Of a DNA stretch of 64,000 nucleotides, positions 44,472 to 53,157 are shown in pieces (positions within the stretch are counted from its first letter, which is position 1; every line of letters starts with the position of its first letter). The notes under the pieces are model-generated. The model was not told the origin of the DNA, searched no databases, and saw nothing but the letters and a program-made list of their open reading frames with translations. Position numbers and translations under genes: made by a program. The DNA comes from an uncultured Bryobacterales bacterium (GTDB lineage Bacteria; Acidobacteriota; Terriglobia; Bryobacterales; UBA6623). The stretch covers positions 2,866,435-2,930,434 of the forward strand of contig OY282420.1 of assembly GCA_958295955.1 (NCBI GenBank). The letters are read 5' to 3'.

Positions 44472-47315
44472 TTATCCCGTCCCCGGCCAGAGATAGACGA
44501 TGCCAAGAGGGTCGACGCGGGTTGCGCGGACGGTGTAAGCGTCGGCTATGCGCCCCGGCTCGGTTGCCGGTTCGTTTTGGATCGCCTTGAGCCGCTGCTC
44601 CCAGGCGCGGCGGTCCGCTTCACGCTGGCGTTGCTCGGCCGGATCGAAATCGAACGCCATCTGCCGGTCGTCGGCGCCGGCCGCCTCGGCGATCCTCTTG
44701 TGCCGGCGTTCGAGTAATGCGGTCATGCTGCGGCTTTCGCTCTGCGCCCTCTCGGCAAGGCGCGCCTGCGCCCGTTCGCACAGCGCGGCGGCGCGGCTTT
44801 CCAGATGTGGCCGGAGGTCCGCGATGTCGGCCTGCGCCGCCGCGGCGAGGCGGGCATAGATTCGCTGCGGGATACTGCTGCGTCCGGCCTCGTTGAGCGC
44901 CTCTTGCAGGGAGGCCGGCGTCGTCTGCTCGCCCGTCCGGCCGTAGGGGGCGAGAGCGCCCCGCCTCCGGCCGGGATCCACCCAGCGCGCGCGGCGCCGC
45001 CACTCGCCCATGCTCTCGCCGCGCCGCCTGCGTTCGCGCAATGTATCGAGCGCTGCCGCCCAGCCGGGATCGCGCGCCAGCGCATCGTCGTCGGCCGGGA
45101 AGTCGAAGGTGCGTGGCGCGCCCCTTTCCCGCGCGCGATTCGGGGCGGTCTCCGTGATTGCGGAAGCGCCGGCGAGCCGCAGGCTCATCGAAAGCGTCTG
45201 CCGGAACTGCGCCGCGGAGATGCCGATGTGCCGCCGCGACCGTTCCAGGCGGTTGCGCAGAGCGCCGACCTCTTCCTGCAGCTTGTCCTGTCGGAGGCGC
45301 GTATCCTCAAGCTCGGCGGCCGCGGTCTGCCGCCGATCGTCCACTGCCGCATTGCGGATGAAGTCCGCAAGCTCGTCGAGCTTGCCGCGCCGCATTCCCT
45401 CCTTGCCGATGTTTTCGGCCAAGCGGCCTTCGAGCACCCTGGCGACGCTGCCGAGTTCCTCGCGGATGCGTTCGGCCTTCTTGACCAGAACTTCGAGAAC
45501 GCGGTCTTCGGGCCGCTGCGTGTAAACGAAATAGCGGCAGAACACTTCGCCGGCCGGTTGCAGCTTGCGGTCGATACGGCCGTTGCGCTGGTCGAGGCGG
45601 CTGGGGTTCCAGGGCAGATCGAAGTGAAACAGATCGAGGCAGTGGCGTTGCAGGTTGAGCCCTTCCCGCGCAGCGTCCGTAGCAATAAGAATGCGCAGCG
45701 GATGATCTTGCGGCTCGATGTTGAAGGCGTGCTTGATATCCTCCCTCTTTTGCCGGGAGGTCATGCCGGAAAAAACGGCGATCCGCTCGACCGCTCTGTC
45801 GGTATGCGCGACTGCCTCGCGCAGGCGGAGTTCGAGATAACGGCGCGTATCCTCGTACTCGGTAAAGACGAGGAGGCGCCGGTCGTTCCATTCCGGCGGC
45901 GGCCCGGCCGTTGCGGACAGGCGCGGGCACATGTTCGCGCCGACCCAAGCGACGATCTTACGCATACGCGGATCGGCCGCATGGCGGTTGGCCTCGGCGA
46001 TCTCGCGCATCTCGTTGACGAGCGCCAGCTCGCGCTCGAGCGCCGCCCGCTTCGCCGCTCGGCCGGCGCCGCTCGATGCCGCCGTCGCCCTTGCCATGCG
46101 TTCTTCGAATTCGAGCTCGGATAGGTCGGGCGCGCCATCTGCCGTTTCAGTGCCGTCGTCCTCGCCTGCCGTCTCGAAAACCGCGGCGTCGGGATCGCCG
46201 CCGGCGGTCATTCGTTCGAGATCGGCAAGCAGCGTTTGGGACAGGTTCTCGGACTCGCGGGCTTCCTTCAGTGCGCGTTCGACGCTTTTGCGGTGGACTG
46301 CGAGCGTCCCCGCAAATGCTTCGATCGACGACAGCAGGCGCTTCTGCAAGCCGCCGATGACGAGCGCGCCCGCGGCCTGCCTCGACCGCGTTTCGTCCTT
46401 GAGCCGGTTTTCGCGTTCGAGGCGGTACGCATGCAGCTTCTCCGCCAGTACGAGCTCGGGCGCGTCCGTCGGCAGGCCGTCGATATCGATCTGCACCACG
46501 GCGCGCCGCGGGAAGCCGCCTTCGAGCGCGCGGACGTCGGATTTGAGGCGGCGCACCATGATTTCTTCGAGCTGTCCCTTGAGGACGCGCACGCCGCGGC
46601 AGAAACGCTGCGGGTCGAGGATTTCGAGCAGCGCCGAGAAACTGTTGGAGTGGCCGTTGTGCGGCGTGGCCGACAGGAACAGGCGGTGTTCGAAGCGCGG
46701 CGCGATGTCGCGGACGGCCCGCGTAATTTGGGAATCGATCGCATAGCGGACGCCGCTCGACGGCGCTGCATTGTGCGCCTCGTCGAGGATCAGCAGCGAT
46801 TGCGGCGCGAATTCGCCGAGCCAGTCGCGCAGTCCCGAGGCGTACGCTTCGTCGATGAGCAGGCGGTGCGACACCAGAAATCGCGAATGCGTCGTCCAGG
46901 GGTTGACCGAAAAACCGCGCTCGCGGCGCATGCGCGTCAGGTACGTCCGGTCGAGGATAGTGAAGGCGAGCCCGAAGCGTGTTTCCATTTCGTCGCGCCA
47001 CTGATCGAGCATGGAGGGCGGACAGGCAACGACGATCCGGTCGATACGACGGCGCAGCAGCAGTTCGCGCGCGATGAGGCCGGCTTCGATCGTCTTGCCC
47101 AGACCGACATCGTCGGCGATGAACAGGTTGACGCGCGGCAAGCGCAGCGCCTTGCGCAGCGGCTCGAGTTGATAGGCGTCGATGCGGATGCCGGCGCGGA
47201 ACGGTGCCTGAAAGAGGTTCGGGTCCGTCGCCGTCACGCAGTTCCATGACAGCGTGCGCAGGTAGGCGGCGAACAACTCGGGGTCATCGAAGCCTTTCTC
47301 GGCGACGGCGGACAA
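44472..47315 (-). CDS. drmD: DISARM SNF2-like helicase DrmD
   Basis: A 947-residue SNF2-family ATPase that heads class 1 DISARM. Motif I is FIADDVGLGKTIEAGL, Ia is IVVACPPSMLDQWRDEM, motif II LLILDEAHNAAP, motif III LFLSATPHNGH, and the second lobe has LLVFTEYEDTRRYLE, ILIATDAAREGLNLQRHC and RLDQRNGRIDRKLQP. A long coiled, Arg/Glu-rich C-terminal part follows (LRQDKLQEEVGALRNRL). It is 3 bp upstream of drmMI. The DUF3604 paralogue 3 gene ends 49 bp before its start. Confidence 0.88.
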   Translation of the reverse strand: MSAVAEKGFDDPELFAAYLRTLSWNCVTATDPNLFQAPFRAGIRIDAYQLEPLRKALRLPRVNLFIADDVGLGKTIEAGLIARELLLRRRIDRIVVACPPSMLDQWRDEMETRFGLAFTILDRTYLTRMRRERGFSVNPWTTHSRFLVSHRLLIDEAYASGLRDWLGEFAPQSLLILDEAHNAAPSSGVRYAIDSQITRAVRDIAPRFEHRLFLSATPHNGHSNSFSALLEILDPQRFCRGVRVLKGQLEEIMVRRLKSDVRALEGGFPRRAVVQIDIDGLPTDAPELVLAEKLHAYRLERENRLKDETRSRQAAGALVIGGLQKRLLSSIEAFAGTLAVHRKSVERALKEARESENLSQTLLADLERMTAGGDPDAAVFETAGEDDGTETADGAPDLSELEFEERMARATAASSGAGRAAKRAALERELALVNEMREIAEANRHAADPRMRKIVAWVGANMCPRLSATAGPPPEWNDRRLLVFTEYEDTRRYLELRLREAVAHTDRAVERIAVFSGMTSRQKREDIKHAFNIEPQDHPLRILIATDAAREGLNLQRHCLDLFHFDLPWNPSRLDQRNGRIDRKLQPAGEVFCRYFVYTQRPEDRVLEVLVKKAERIREELGSVARVLEGRLAENIGKEGMRRGKLDELADFIRNAAVDDRRQTAAAELEDTRLRQDKLQEEVGALRNRLERSRRHIGISAAQFRQTLSMSLRLAGASAITETAPNRARERGAPRTFDFPADDDALARDPGWAAALDTLRERRRRGESMGEWRRRARWVDPGRRRGALAPYGRTGEQTTPASLQEALNEAGRSSIPQRIYARLAAAAQADIADLRPHLESRAAALCERAQARLAERAQSESRSMTALLERRHKRIAEAAGADDRQMAFDFDPAEQRQREADRRAWEQRLKAIQNEPATEPGRIADAYTVRATRVDPLGIVYLWPGTG

Positions 47316-47364
47316 AGGCGATCCGGCCCGGTTCGGGAAGGCGCTCCGTCATCTGCCGGGCCGG

Positions 47365-50232
47365 TTAGCGGGCGCCGCCGGTTGTCACCCAGATGGGGGA
47401 CGACCAGGCGATCTGGCCGTCGTCCTGTTGCACCCTTACGTAGTAATAGCTCTCTCCCGGGCTTGGGTCGGCGTCGGTGAACTCGAACGAGACGTCGCGG
47501 TCGAGGTCGTGGCGGGTCAGGGCGAACTCCCGGTTCTTGACGATGTCGATTTGGCGGATCGGCTCCGTGCCGATTACCCGCACCGACAAGCGAAAGTCGC
47601 CGGATACGGTTACGATGTCGCCCTGCAGGTACTCCTTGCCGCCGGACCGCAGCCGGTAGTCCAGCACGATGTTGTCCGTCGCGCCGTAGGAGTGCCGCTT
47701 GCGCATGGCGTCGAGCAGCCCTTCGCGGCCGGCATCCTCTGAAATCGTGCAGGCGTAGGAAATATGCGTCGAAACGTGATCCGACGCCGCTTGCACGCCC
47801 AGCTTGTAGCCCTTGGCCCAGGCGTTCCAGACGTAGCCCGCGGGGCGGAAGCCGCCCGGCGCCGAGCGCGGATTGCCGGCGTACGCGGCTCGCGGCGCGC
47901 CTTCGTATTCGGCCGAGACGCGGTCGCCTTGATAGATCTCGACCAGCGGCTCGACTGCGGGGTCGTTGTCGCGCCAGTCGGTGCCCATGCTGGTCGCCGA
48001 GGTGTGCGAAATGGCGATGCCGTCGTTCTCCTTGAGGTAAGCGTAAAGGTCTTTCGTCCCCACGGGCTCGGGGTTGGCGAAGCGCCTGGTGACTTCCTCG
48101 GAAGAGAAGGGAAACAGCGGCGAGCCGAACTCCTCGCGCGAAATGCGGAACGGGCGGACGCCGCGCTTGGCGAAGATGATGTTGCGGTGTCCGTTGGGGT
48201 AGCGCACGCTGCGCTCGTAGGCGAACAGCGGCGTAAAGCTGCCTGGCAGATGGAAGCAGTCGGCGAACTGCTGCAGTAGAAAGTCGTGGTATTCCACGTC
48301 GGGGCCGCCCAGGTAGTTGTGCTCCGAGTTGGCGTAGAAGTCGAGGCTTGCCGCGTCGATGGCGTAGCGGTAGGCTTGCAGCAGGGAGCCGTCGTTGAAG
48401 CCGTCCATCGAAAACTCGGTGTGGCGGTGGGTGTCGCCGCGGTAAATCTTGTAGGTTTTGCCGCCGGAGACGATTTCGTAGTTGCGGATCGTTTCGAGGT
48501 CTCGGGTCTCGTTCGGATGGATGGGGTAAACCGTGATCTCCGGCTGCACGCGCGGTTGCAGGGCGTGCTCGCCACGGCGGGGCGCCGCCGGAACTTTGGC
48601 CACGCGGATGTCGTACTGCTCGGCCAGCATATCGGCAAAATCGCGGTTGTCGGTCGGCCAAGCGGCGGCGATGCCGCCGTCGCCGGTTTGCGCGAAACCG
48701 CTGCGCATGTCCAGGCGCCCTCGGCTGTGCGGGAAATAGACCGGCTCGCTCCAGGATCCGCCGGCGTAACGCACGCCCCACAACTCCCAAGTGGCGTAGA
48801 AAGCGTAAAAGTCTGAAACGATGTCCTGGATGCGCGGGTTGCGGCGCCGGAAGAATACCCAGACGCCCCCGTTGCCGTCGGCTTGAATCGTCGGAGAGTC
48901 GCTCCTGTCTCCGGGCAGGTCGGCAGGCAGCGCCGCCTCGAGCGCAACGGTCGGCTCAAGCCGGCGGCCGCCGTCGAGGACGGCGACGGCCATCGAGCGC
49001 CACGCGTACAGGCGTGTGCCTTCCTGCTCGAGGCCGAAGCCGTCGTCCTTGCCCCAGAGGGTTCCGCTTTCGCTCCAGGCCGCCCACAGGCGGTCGTCGG
49101 CATCGCAGGTCAGCGTAACGTGGGCTTCGAACTTCGGGGTATCGGCCAGCGGCCGGACGTCCTCCCAGCCTGCGCCGTTGTAGCGGCGCGTCAGGATGTC
49201 GTAGTTGCCCTTGTCGTAGGTGTCCCAAGCGACGTAAACGTTGCCGCTGCCGTCGGCGGCGACCGCCGGCTCCCAATCGTTGGCTTGAGACGTAGAGACT
49301 TTTTCCGCGGGCGACCACCGTTCGCCGTCGTGGTGGCGCGCGAAGATGTCGGAGCGGCCTTCGCGGAACCCTTGCCACACGACCCAGACGCGCCCCTCGG
49401 AATCCGTCGCCACGTTGTGGTAGAGGTCCGGTTCGGCAGCGCTCGTGAGGCGCTCGACCGCCGACCAGCGATCCCCGGCGAAGCTGCGCGCATAGAGGTC
49501 GCGGTTGCCGTCGACCTGGTCGGACCAGACTACCCGGATGCGGCCGTCGCCGCCGCGCGCGGCTTTCGCCAGGAAAACGTCGCCGGGCTTTTCGGTCACC
49601 GTTTCGATCTCGCCCCAGGAGCGCCCGTCGTAATGGTGCAGCAGGACTTCGTTCGCCCCGCCGCGGTAGGCGGTCCAGGCGACCCATAACTGCTCGTCCG
49701 GTCCGCTGGTTATGGACGCAAAGTCGTTTTGATGCTCGGCGCCGGATATCTTCTGCGTGGCGAGCGTTCTGTCCACGACCGCCCGCCCCCCGAGGAACCG
49801 CTGCGTCCGGCCAAGCGGCAGGTTGCGCAGATCGACCCGGAAGTTGCCCTGTTCGGTCTCGAACGCGACGCGCGTCCGTCCGCGGCTGCGGACGGCGGCC
49901 ACCAGACCCGGGCTGAAAATGTTGACGGGAATGCCCGTTACGGGCTGCGGCTTCGTCGGCGGATACCGAAAGTTCGGCCCTTGCCAGGAGGCCATTTCCC
50001 AGGAGGCGCCCGCAATACTGTCGTCCGGCTTGGGGCGCAGACTGGCGAGGCCGGCCGGTTCTCCGCCCGAGACGGAGAGTTTGCCGTCCCATCGCGTCGG
50101 CTGCTTGTCCCCGACGCCGAGCTGCACGCGGATGGAGACAAGTTGCGGATCGTCGAAAGGCTCCTGGGCATGGAGCGCGCAAGCGCCCGCCAACGCGAGC
50201 AGCGCGGTTAAACTGAAACGACCGGCCGACAT
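47365..50232 (-). CDS. Exported propeller-DUF3604/PHP-like protein, paralogue 3
   Basis: A 955-residue member: signal peptide (SLTALLALAGACALHAQ), N-terminal domain (VSIRVQLGVGDKQPTRWDGKL), blades with LWVAWTAYRGG, IRVVWSDQVDGNRDLYARSF, VWVVWQGFREGRSDIFARH, VYVAWDTYDKGNYDILTRRY and LWAAWSESGTLWGKD, and the hydrolase domain with RGDTHRHTEFSMDGFNDGS, ANSEHNYLGG, ISHTSATSMGTDW and AASDHVSTHISYAC. The putative metal ligands are conserved. The start at 50232 gives a good signal peptide; the ORF to 50319 is not needed. The gene lies between two defence loci but resembles paralogues 1 and 2 far more than any defence gene. Confidence 0.8.
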   Translation of the reverse strand: MSAGRFSLTALLALAGACALHAQEPFDDPQLVSIRVQLGVGDKQPTRWDGKLSVSGGEPAGLASLRPKPDDSIAGASWEMASWQGPNFRYPPTKPQPVTGIPVNIFSPGLVAAVRSRGRTRVAFETEQGNFRVDLRNLPLGRTQRFLGGRAVVDRTLATQKISGAEHQNDFASITSGPDEQLWVAWTAYRGGANEVLLHHYDGRSWGEIETVTEKPGDVFLAKAARGGDGRIRVVWSDQVDGNRDLYARSFAGDRWSAVERLTSAAEPDLYHNVATDSEGRVWVVWQGFREGRSDIFARHHDGERWSPAEKVSTSQANDWEPAVAADGSGNVYVAWDTYDKGNYDILTRRYNGAGWEDVRPLADTPKFEAHVTLTCDADDRLWAAWSESGTLWGKDDGFGLEQEGTRLYAWRSMAVAVLDGGRRLEPTVALEAALPADLPGDRSDSPTIQADGNGGVWVFFRRRNPRIQDIVSDFYAFYATWELWGVRYAGGSWSEPVYFPHSRGRLDMRSGFAQTGDGGIAAAWPTDNRDFADMLAEQYDIRVAKVPAAPRRGEHALQPRVQPEITVYPIHPNETRDLETIRNYEIVSGGKTYKIYRGDTHRHTEFSMDGFNDGSLLQAYRYAIDAASLDFYANSEHNYLGGPDVEYHDFLLQQFADCFHLPGSFTPLFAYERSVRYPNGHRNIIFAKRGVRPFRISREEFGSPLFPFSSEEVTRRFANPEPVGTKDLYAYLKENDGIAISHTSATSMGTDWRDNDPAVEPLVEIYQGDRVSAEYEGAPRAAYAGNPRSAPGGFRPAGYVWNAWAKGYKLGVQAASDHVSTHISYACTISEDAGREGLLDAMRKRHSYGATDNIVLDYRLRSGGKEYLQGDIVTVSGDFRLSVRVIGTEPIRQIDIVKNREFALTRHDLDRDVSFEFTDADPSPGESYYYVRVQQDDGQIAWSSPIWVTTGGAR

Positions 50233-50272
50233 GGCAGGAATTATATCAATGCGCCGCCGCTGCGGAATGCGC

Positions 50273-50376
50273 GTTTTTCCCCGCTTATGGGAACGCGCCG
50301 CGCCCGGCGGAACGTCCAATCGGCAGAAGCGGCCATGAATTGGCTCGAGAGCGAATGGTTCGAGCGGCTGCGGCTG
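50273..50376. repeat. About 105-bp direct repeat, left copy, flanking the three-gene cassette
   Basis: It matches 53697-53803 at most positions, including GGGAACGCGCCGCG, AGCGGCCATGAATTGGCTCG and GCGAATGGTTCGAGCGGCTG. It contains the upstream region and the first 14 codons of the gene at 53762. The match ends abruptly at CGGCTG, after which the sequence leads into the 3' end of the cassette ATPase gene. Confidence 0.85.
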
Positions 50377-50418
50377 GGGTCCTTCTCAACAGGCGAGTCG
50401 TTCAGCGAACGGGTCTGA
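50335..50418 (+). pseudogene. Truncated duplicate of the 5' end of the gene at 53762
   Basis: A 27-codon frame reads MNWLESEWFERLRL, identical to the start of the gene at 53762, then GSFSTGESFSERV and a stop inside the 3' end of the opposing ATPase gene. It is the gene fragment left on the far side of the cassette and probably not functional. Confidence 0.8.
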
Positions 50419-50443
50419 CTCCGCCTCGCCTCCCAAGGCCGTA
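50399..50443. repeat. 45-bp segment also found at 41937-41981 (copy 2)
   Basis: This is the 3' end of the cassette ATPase gene at 50402 and the bases beyond its stop. It shares 36 of 45 positions with the region just upstream of the ATPase-PIN pair, see the entry at 41937. Confidence 0.6.
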
Positions 50444-51856
50444 TCCTACCCTGAAGACATCCGGGATATTGCCCCGTCCGTCGCGCATACGCATAAAGAC
50501 ACCCAAAGATTCAAGATCTGCGCGAACACCCGCGGGGCCTTGCGAGATGCGGCTGGGGGGCAGCTTCACTTCTTGTTGTTTCATTTCTTCTGTGAGGCGT
50601 TCTATGACGCCTTCATTTTGCCAGCGATCCGCGATCTCGCGAAATACGCAAGGTACGACCATGCCTTCAAGCGGCCGCATGGCCCGATCCACCCATGGAT
50701 AGTCTTCCCTGAGTTCGCTGACCCGTATTTTCGAAGCCTCCTGCACGCCCCGCTTGATACTGTCGTAATGCAAGGAGTACTCGTGATCCGAGCGATTGGT
50801 TGCTGTATCTTCGGCAGCCGTTCGAAGCGCGGCGAGAAACGAGCGCGGGCTTACTCTGCCCTCTGTGTCCGCCAAGTGGTTTGGAACCCATGTGTAGGGG
50901 AAACCGCGTCTGGGGTTCGTGCCCATCCATGGGCCGGAAATGACATGAAATTTCTTTCTTTGATACTCTTCGCTGAGGATCGAGCGCCGTGGTAAGTCGA
51001 ACAGGAGCGCCTGCCTGTCGAGATTTACCGGCGCCGAATCTTCATCTCCAAGAAATGTCTGAAAAACTTCGCCGTTCTCGCCGTTCGTGAGGCTGTGCCA
51101 CAGGAGGCCATAAAGCTCGCGGCGGGGCCAACTCAGCTCAACGGCCGATGAAAGGATTTTCGATGCGTCCGGAAAATCGGCGATTTCGGTCTCGTTGACT
51201 TGGTCCGAGCGTAAGAACATTTTCACTCGAAGACGTTTGTACGAACGCATTTCAAGCGCGGTTTGCATCAGACCGCGAATCGCCCGATACATGCTCTGCC
51301 AGTCGTCGGCGCAACGGTCCAGGGCATCGAAGAGGATCAGAAAATAAATGCCCTTTCGGTCGGATTCATCGTCGCGTTGCTGAAACATGCGCTCGACCGA
51401 TTCCGGCTGGTTGTCGATGTATTGTGCGCGCTCCAGCCATGTATCTTGCCGCCTCAGAGGGTGGTTATCCGGCGCGAGTTGCCAAGCTTGCACCGTCCGC
51501 CAGACGATCCTGGGATCGAAGTCTTGACGCATCAGCTGTCCCAACACATCCTTGCTTGGGTACTCATCCGGAGCCGGCTTGACGCCGAACCCTGTCCGTA
51601 CCTCGGTGTCCACGCTCAATTTCGACCGGCTGTCCTGACTAGCGACCCATCGGCGGACATCCAGATCTTGAAGAGCGCTCCACCAAAAAGTCTTTCCGGC
51701 GCCGCGCATGCCGGTCACAAGCGGATTGTCCGGATCTATCGCTTTGATATGGGACCGCGGCAGATACACATGCTCCGGCGGCGGCGCTTCACCGTGGCTT
51801 GTCCCTTCCGGCAAATCGGCGAGCGCTTGGCGCGCCTTCCCAACGTCAATCGCCAT
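50402..51856 (-). CDS. P-loop ATPase (KAP/AAA-like), third gene of defence-like cassette
   Basis: A 484-residue ATPase with Walker A VTGMRGAGKTFWWSAL (about residues 47-57), a Walker B-like IYFLILFDALDRCADDW, and helical regions with WLERAQYID and FREIADRWQNEGVIERL. The arginine-like sensor RVKMFLRSDQVNE follows. It resembles STAND/KAP-type ATPases but is not identified further. The ATG at 51856 overlaps the upstream stop as TGATG; a GTG at 51859 is an alternative. Lower GC than the flanks. The C-terminus YGLGRRGGVRPVR is echoed at 41939. Confidence 0.7.
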   Translation of the reverse strand: MAIDVGKARQALADLPEGTSHGEAPPPEHVYLPRSHIKAIDPDNPLVTGMRGAGKTFWWSALQDLDVRRWVASQDSRSKLSVDTEVRTGFGVKPAPDEYPSKDVLGQLMRQDFDPRIVWRTVQAWQLAPDNHPLRRQDTWLERAQYIDNQPESVERMFQQRDDESDRKGIYFLILFDALDRCADDWQSMYRAIRGLMQTALEMRSYKRLRVKMFLRSDQVNETEIADFPDASKILSSAVELSWPRRELYGLLWHSLTNGENGEVFQTFLGDEDSAPVNLDRQALLFDLPRRSILSEEYQRKKFHVISGPWMGTNPRRGFPYTWVPNHLADTEGRVSPRSFLAALRTAAEDTATNRSDHEYSLHYDSIKRGVQEASKIRVSELREDYPWVDRAMRPLEGMVVPCVFREIADRWQNEGVIERLTEEMKQQEVKLPPSRISQGPAGVRADLESLGVFMRMRDGRGNIPDVFRVGYGLGRRGGVRPVR

Positions 51857-53157
51857 CACAACGCCTTTCTATCTTTGCCGATGTCGATGAGCCGATCGAA
51901 ACGGTTCAGGAATTGCGTGTAAGCCTGTGCTACGGTTACCCGTTCCAAATCGCGCAGCGAGGCGCCGGCGGCAAGACCGCGCGTCCAGTGAATGGCGATC
52001 GGATTATGCGGCGCGTCTTCGTCGTTCAGCGCGAAAGAGAACTCATTGCCGGGAACGGCGGACGGCGCCGCATAGTCGTACAGACGATCCCGGAATAAAT
52101 CCCATGACCGCTCTCGAAAATCTTGCAGGTATCGTTCCGTGTCGATCTCCGGAGTCAATGCGGAGACGATTGAGAGACGTTCCCTGATCTTTGTTGCCAA
52201 GTCGTCGTTCTGCCAATGACGAAAGAGGATATCGTAGTCGGTCCAGTTGCTCTCCGAATCGACGGCAAACAGCAAGACCTGAGCGTTGAGGTCGGTGACG
52301 GTCGCCGCCGCGATGTCGTGTAAGCCGCTGCGGCTTTCCAGCAGGACGACGGTCGGCTCGAAATCGCTCTCCTCCAGGCGTTGTAACAAATGTTCCAAAC
52401 GTTCCGGCCAAGATCTGTCGCAGGTATCCATATAGACACGCCCCAACTTGGCCAGATATTCTCCGGGTTTGTCGCCGTGCGCCGGCGCTACGCGCACGTC
52501 CCCTTCGAAATCCTGCGCCCATGCCGGGGCGGCAGTCATTTGTTCGAGTACGCGGTCGCCTTGTCCGACCAGATCTTCCACGAACCAGTCAGTGACGCCG
52601 AACTTGGGCCGCGCGTGGGCATCGAGCATCGCCGAAGACAGCCCCGGGGATTCCAGATACAGATCGACGACCAGCACCCTTTCGCCTTTGCGCGACAGAT
52701 GCCAGGCGAGAACGGCGGCAGTGGTGCTGCGTCCTACGCCGCCCTTGACCGAGAACAGCGTGCAGCGCCCCGGCGATTCCGTATGGAGCGAATCGCTGAC
52801 CGTCCACCAGTCTCGACCGGTCACCAAACGATCGACCCAATATACGCGGTCAAAGCCGCTGACTTTTTGTGCCGTACGGTCAAGAATTTCCAGCATGGCG
52901 GGGGCCGTGAATAGCACGGCGTCTTCCGGCAAACAGCCGTGCGCGCCCAAGACTTCGCGCAAACGTCCGGCGAGATGTTGCAGTGCCTCGCGGCAAGTTT
53001 CGTCCGTTTCGAGTTCGTTCGAGACCGACAGATGCACTATGCCTGACAGGTCCCGCACCAAGTAAAGAGGGAGGATGCCGTCCGGGAGATTTGCAGCATG
53101 GAGTACGCTGTCAGCGCGGTGGCGCATGTCATCGAACGAGACGAAATTGTTGCTCAT
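51856..53157 (-). CDS. KGGVGR-variant ParA-like ATPase, second gene of cassette
   Basis: A 433-residue protein. An N-terminal domain of about 145 residues (FVSFDDMRHRADSVL, LPDGILPLYLVRDLSG) precedes a ParA/MinD-type ATPase: deviant Walker A FSVKGGVGRSTTAAVLAWHL, VLVVDLYLESPGLSSAML, then GVTDWFVEDLVGQGDRVLEQM, VAPAHGDKPGEYLAKLGRVYMD, VVLLESRSGLHDIAA. The Arg in place of Lys/Gly spacing in KGGVGRS is the KGGVGR variant. Its stop and start overlap with both neighbours, so the three genes are one coupled unit. Its role is unknown; the N-terminal domain may be a sensor. Confidence 0.8.
   Translation of the reverse strand: MSNNFVSFDDMRHRADSVLHAANLPDGILPLYLVRDLSGIVHLSVSNELETDETCREALQHLAGRLREVLGAHGCLPEDAVLFTAPAMLEILDRTAQKVSGFDRVYWVDRLVTGRDWWTVSDSLHTESPGRCTLFSVKGGVGRSTTAAVLAWHLSRKGERVLVVDLYLESPGLSSAMLDAHARPKFGVTDWFVEDLVGQGDRVLEQMTAAPAWAQDFEGDVRVAPAHGDKPGEYLAKLGRVYMDTCDRSWPERLEHLLQRLEESDFEPTVVLLESRSGLHDIAAATVTDLNAQVLLFAVDSESNWTDYDILFRHWQNDDLATKIRERLSIVSALTPEIDTERYLQDFRERSWDLFRDRLYDYAAPSAVPGNEFSFALNDEDAPHNPIAIHWTRGLAAGASLRDLERVTVAQAYTQFLNRFDRLIDIGKDRKAL

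Noticed and set aside
47365-50232. DUF3604 paralogue 3 as a component of the defence systems on both sides
   Set aside because: It has a signal peptide and is closely similar in layout to two paralogues outside the defence region. Its position is better explained by insertions on either side.
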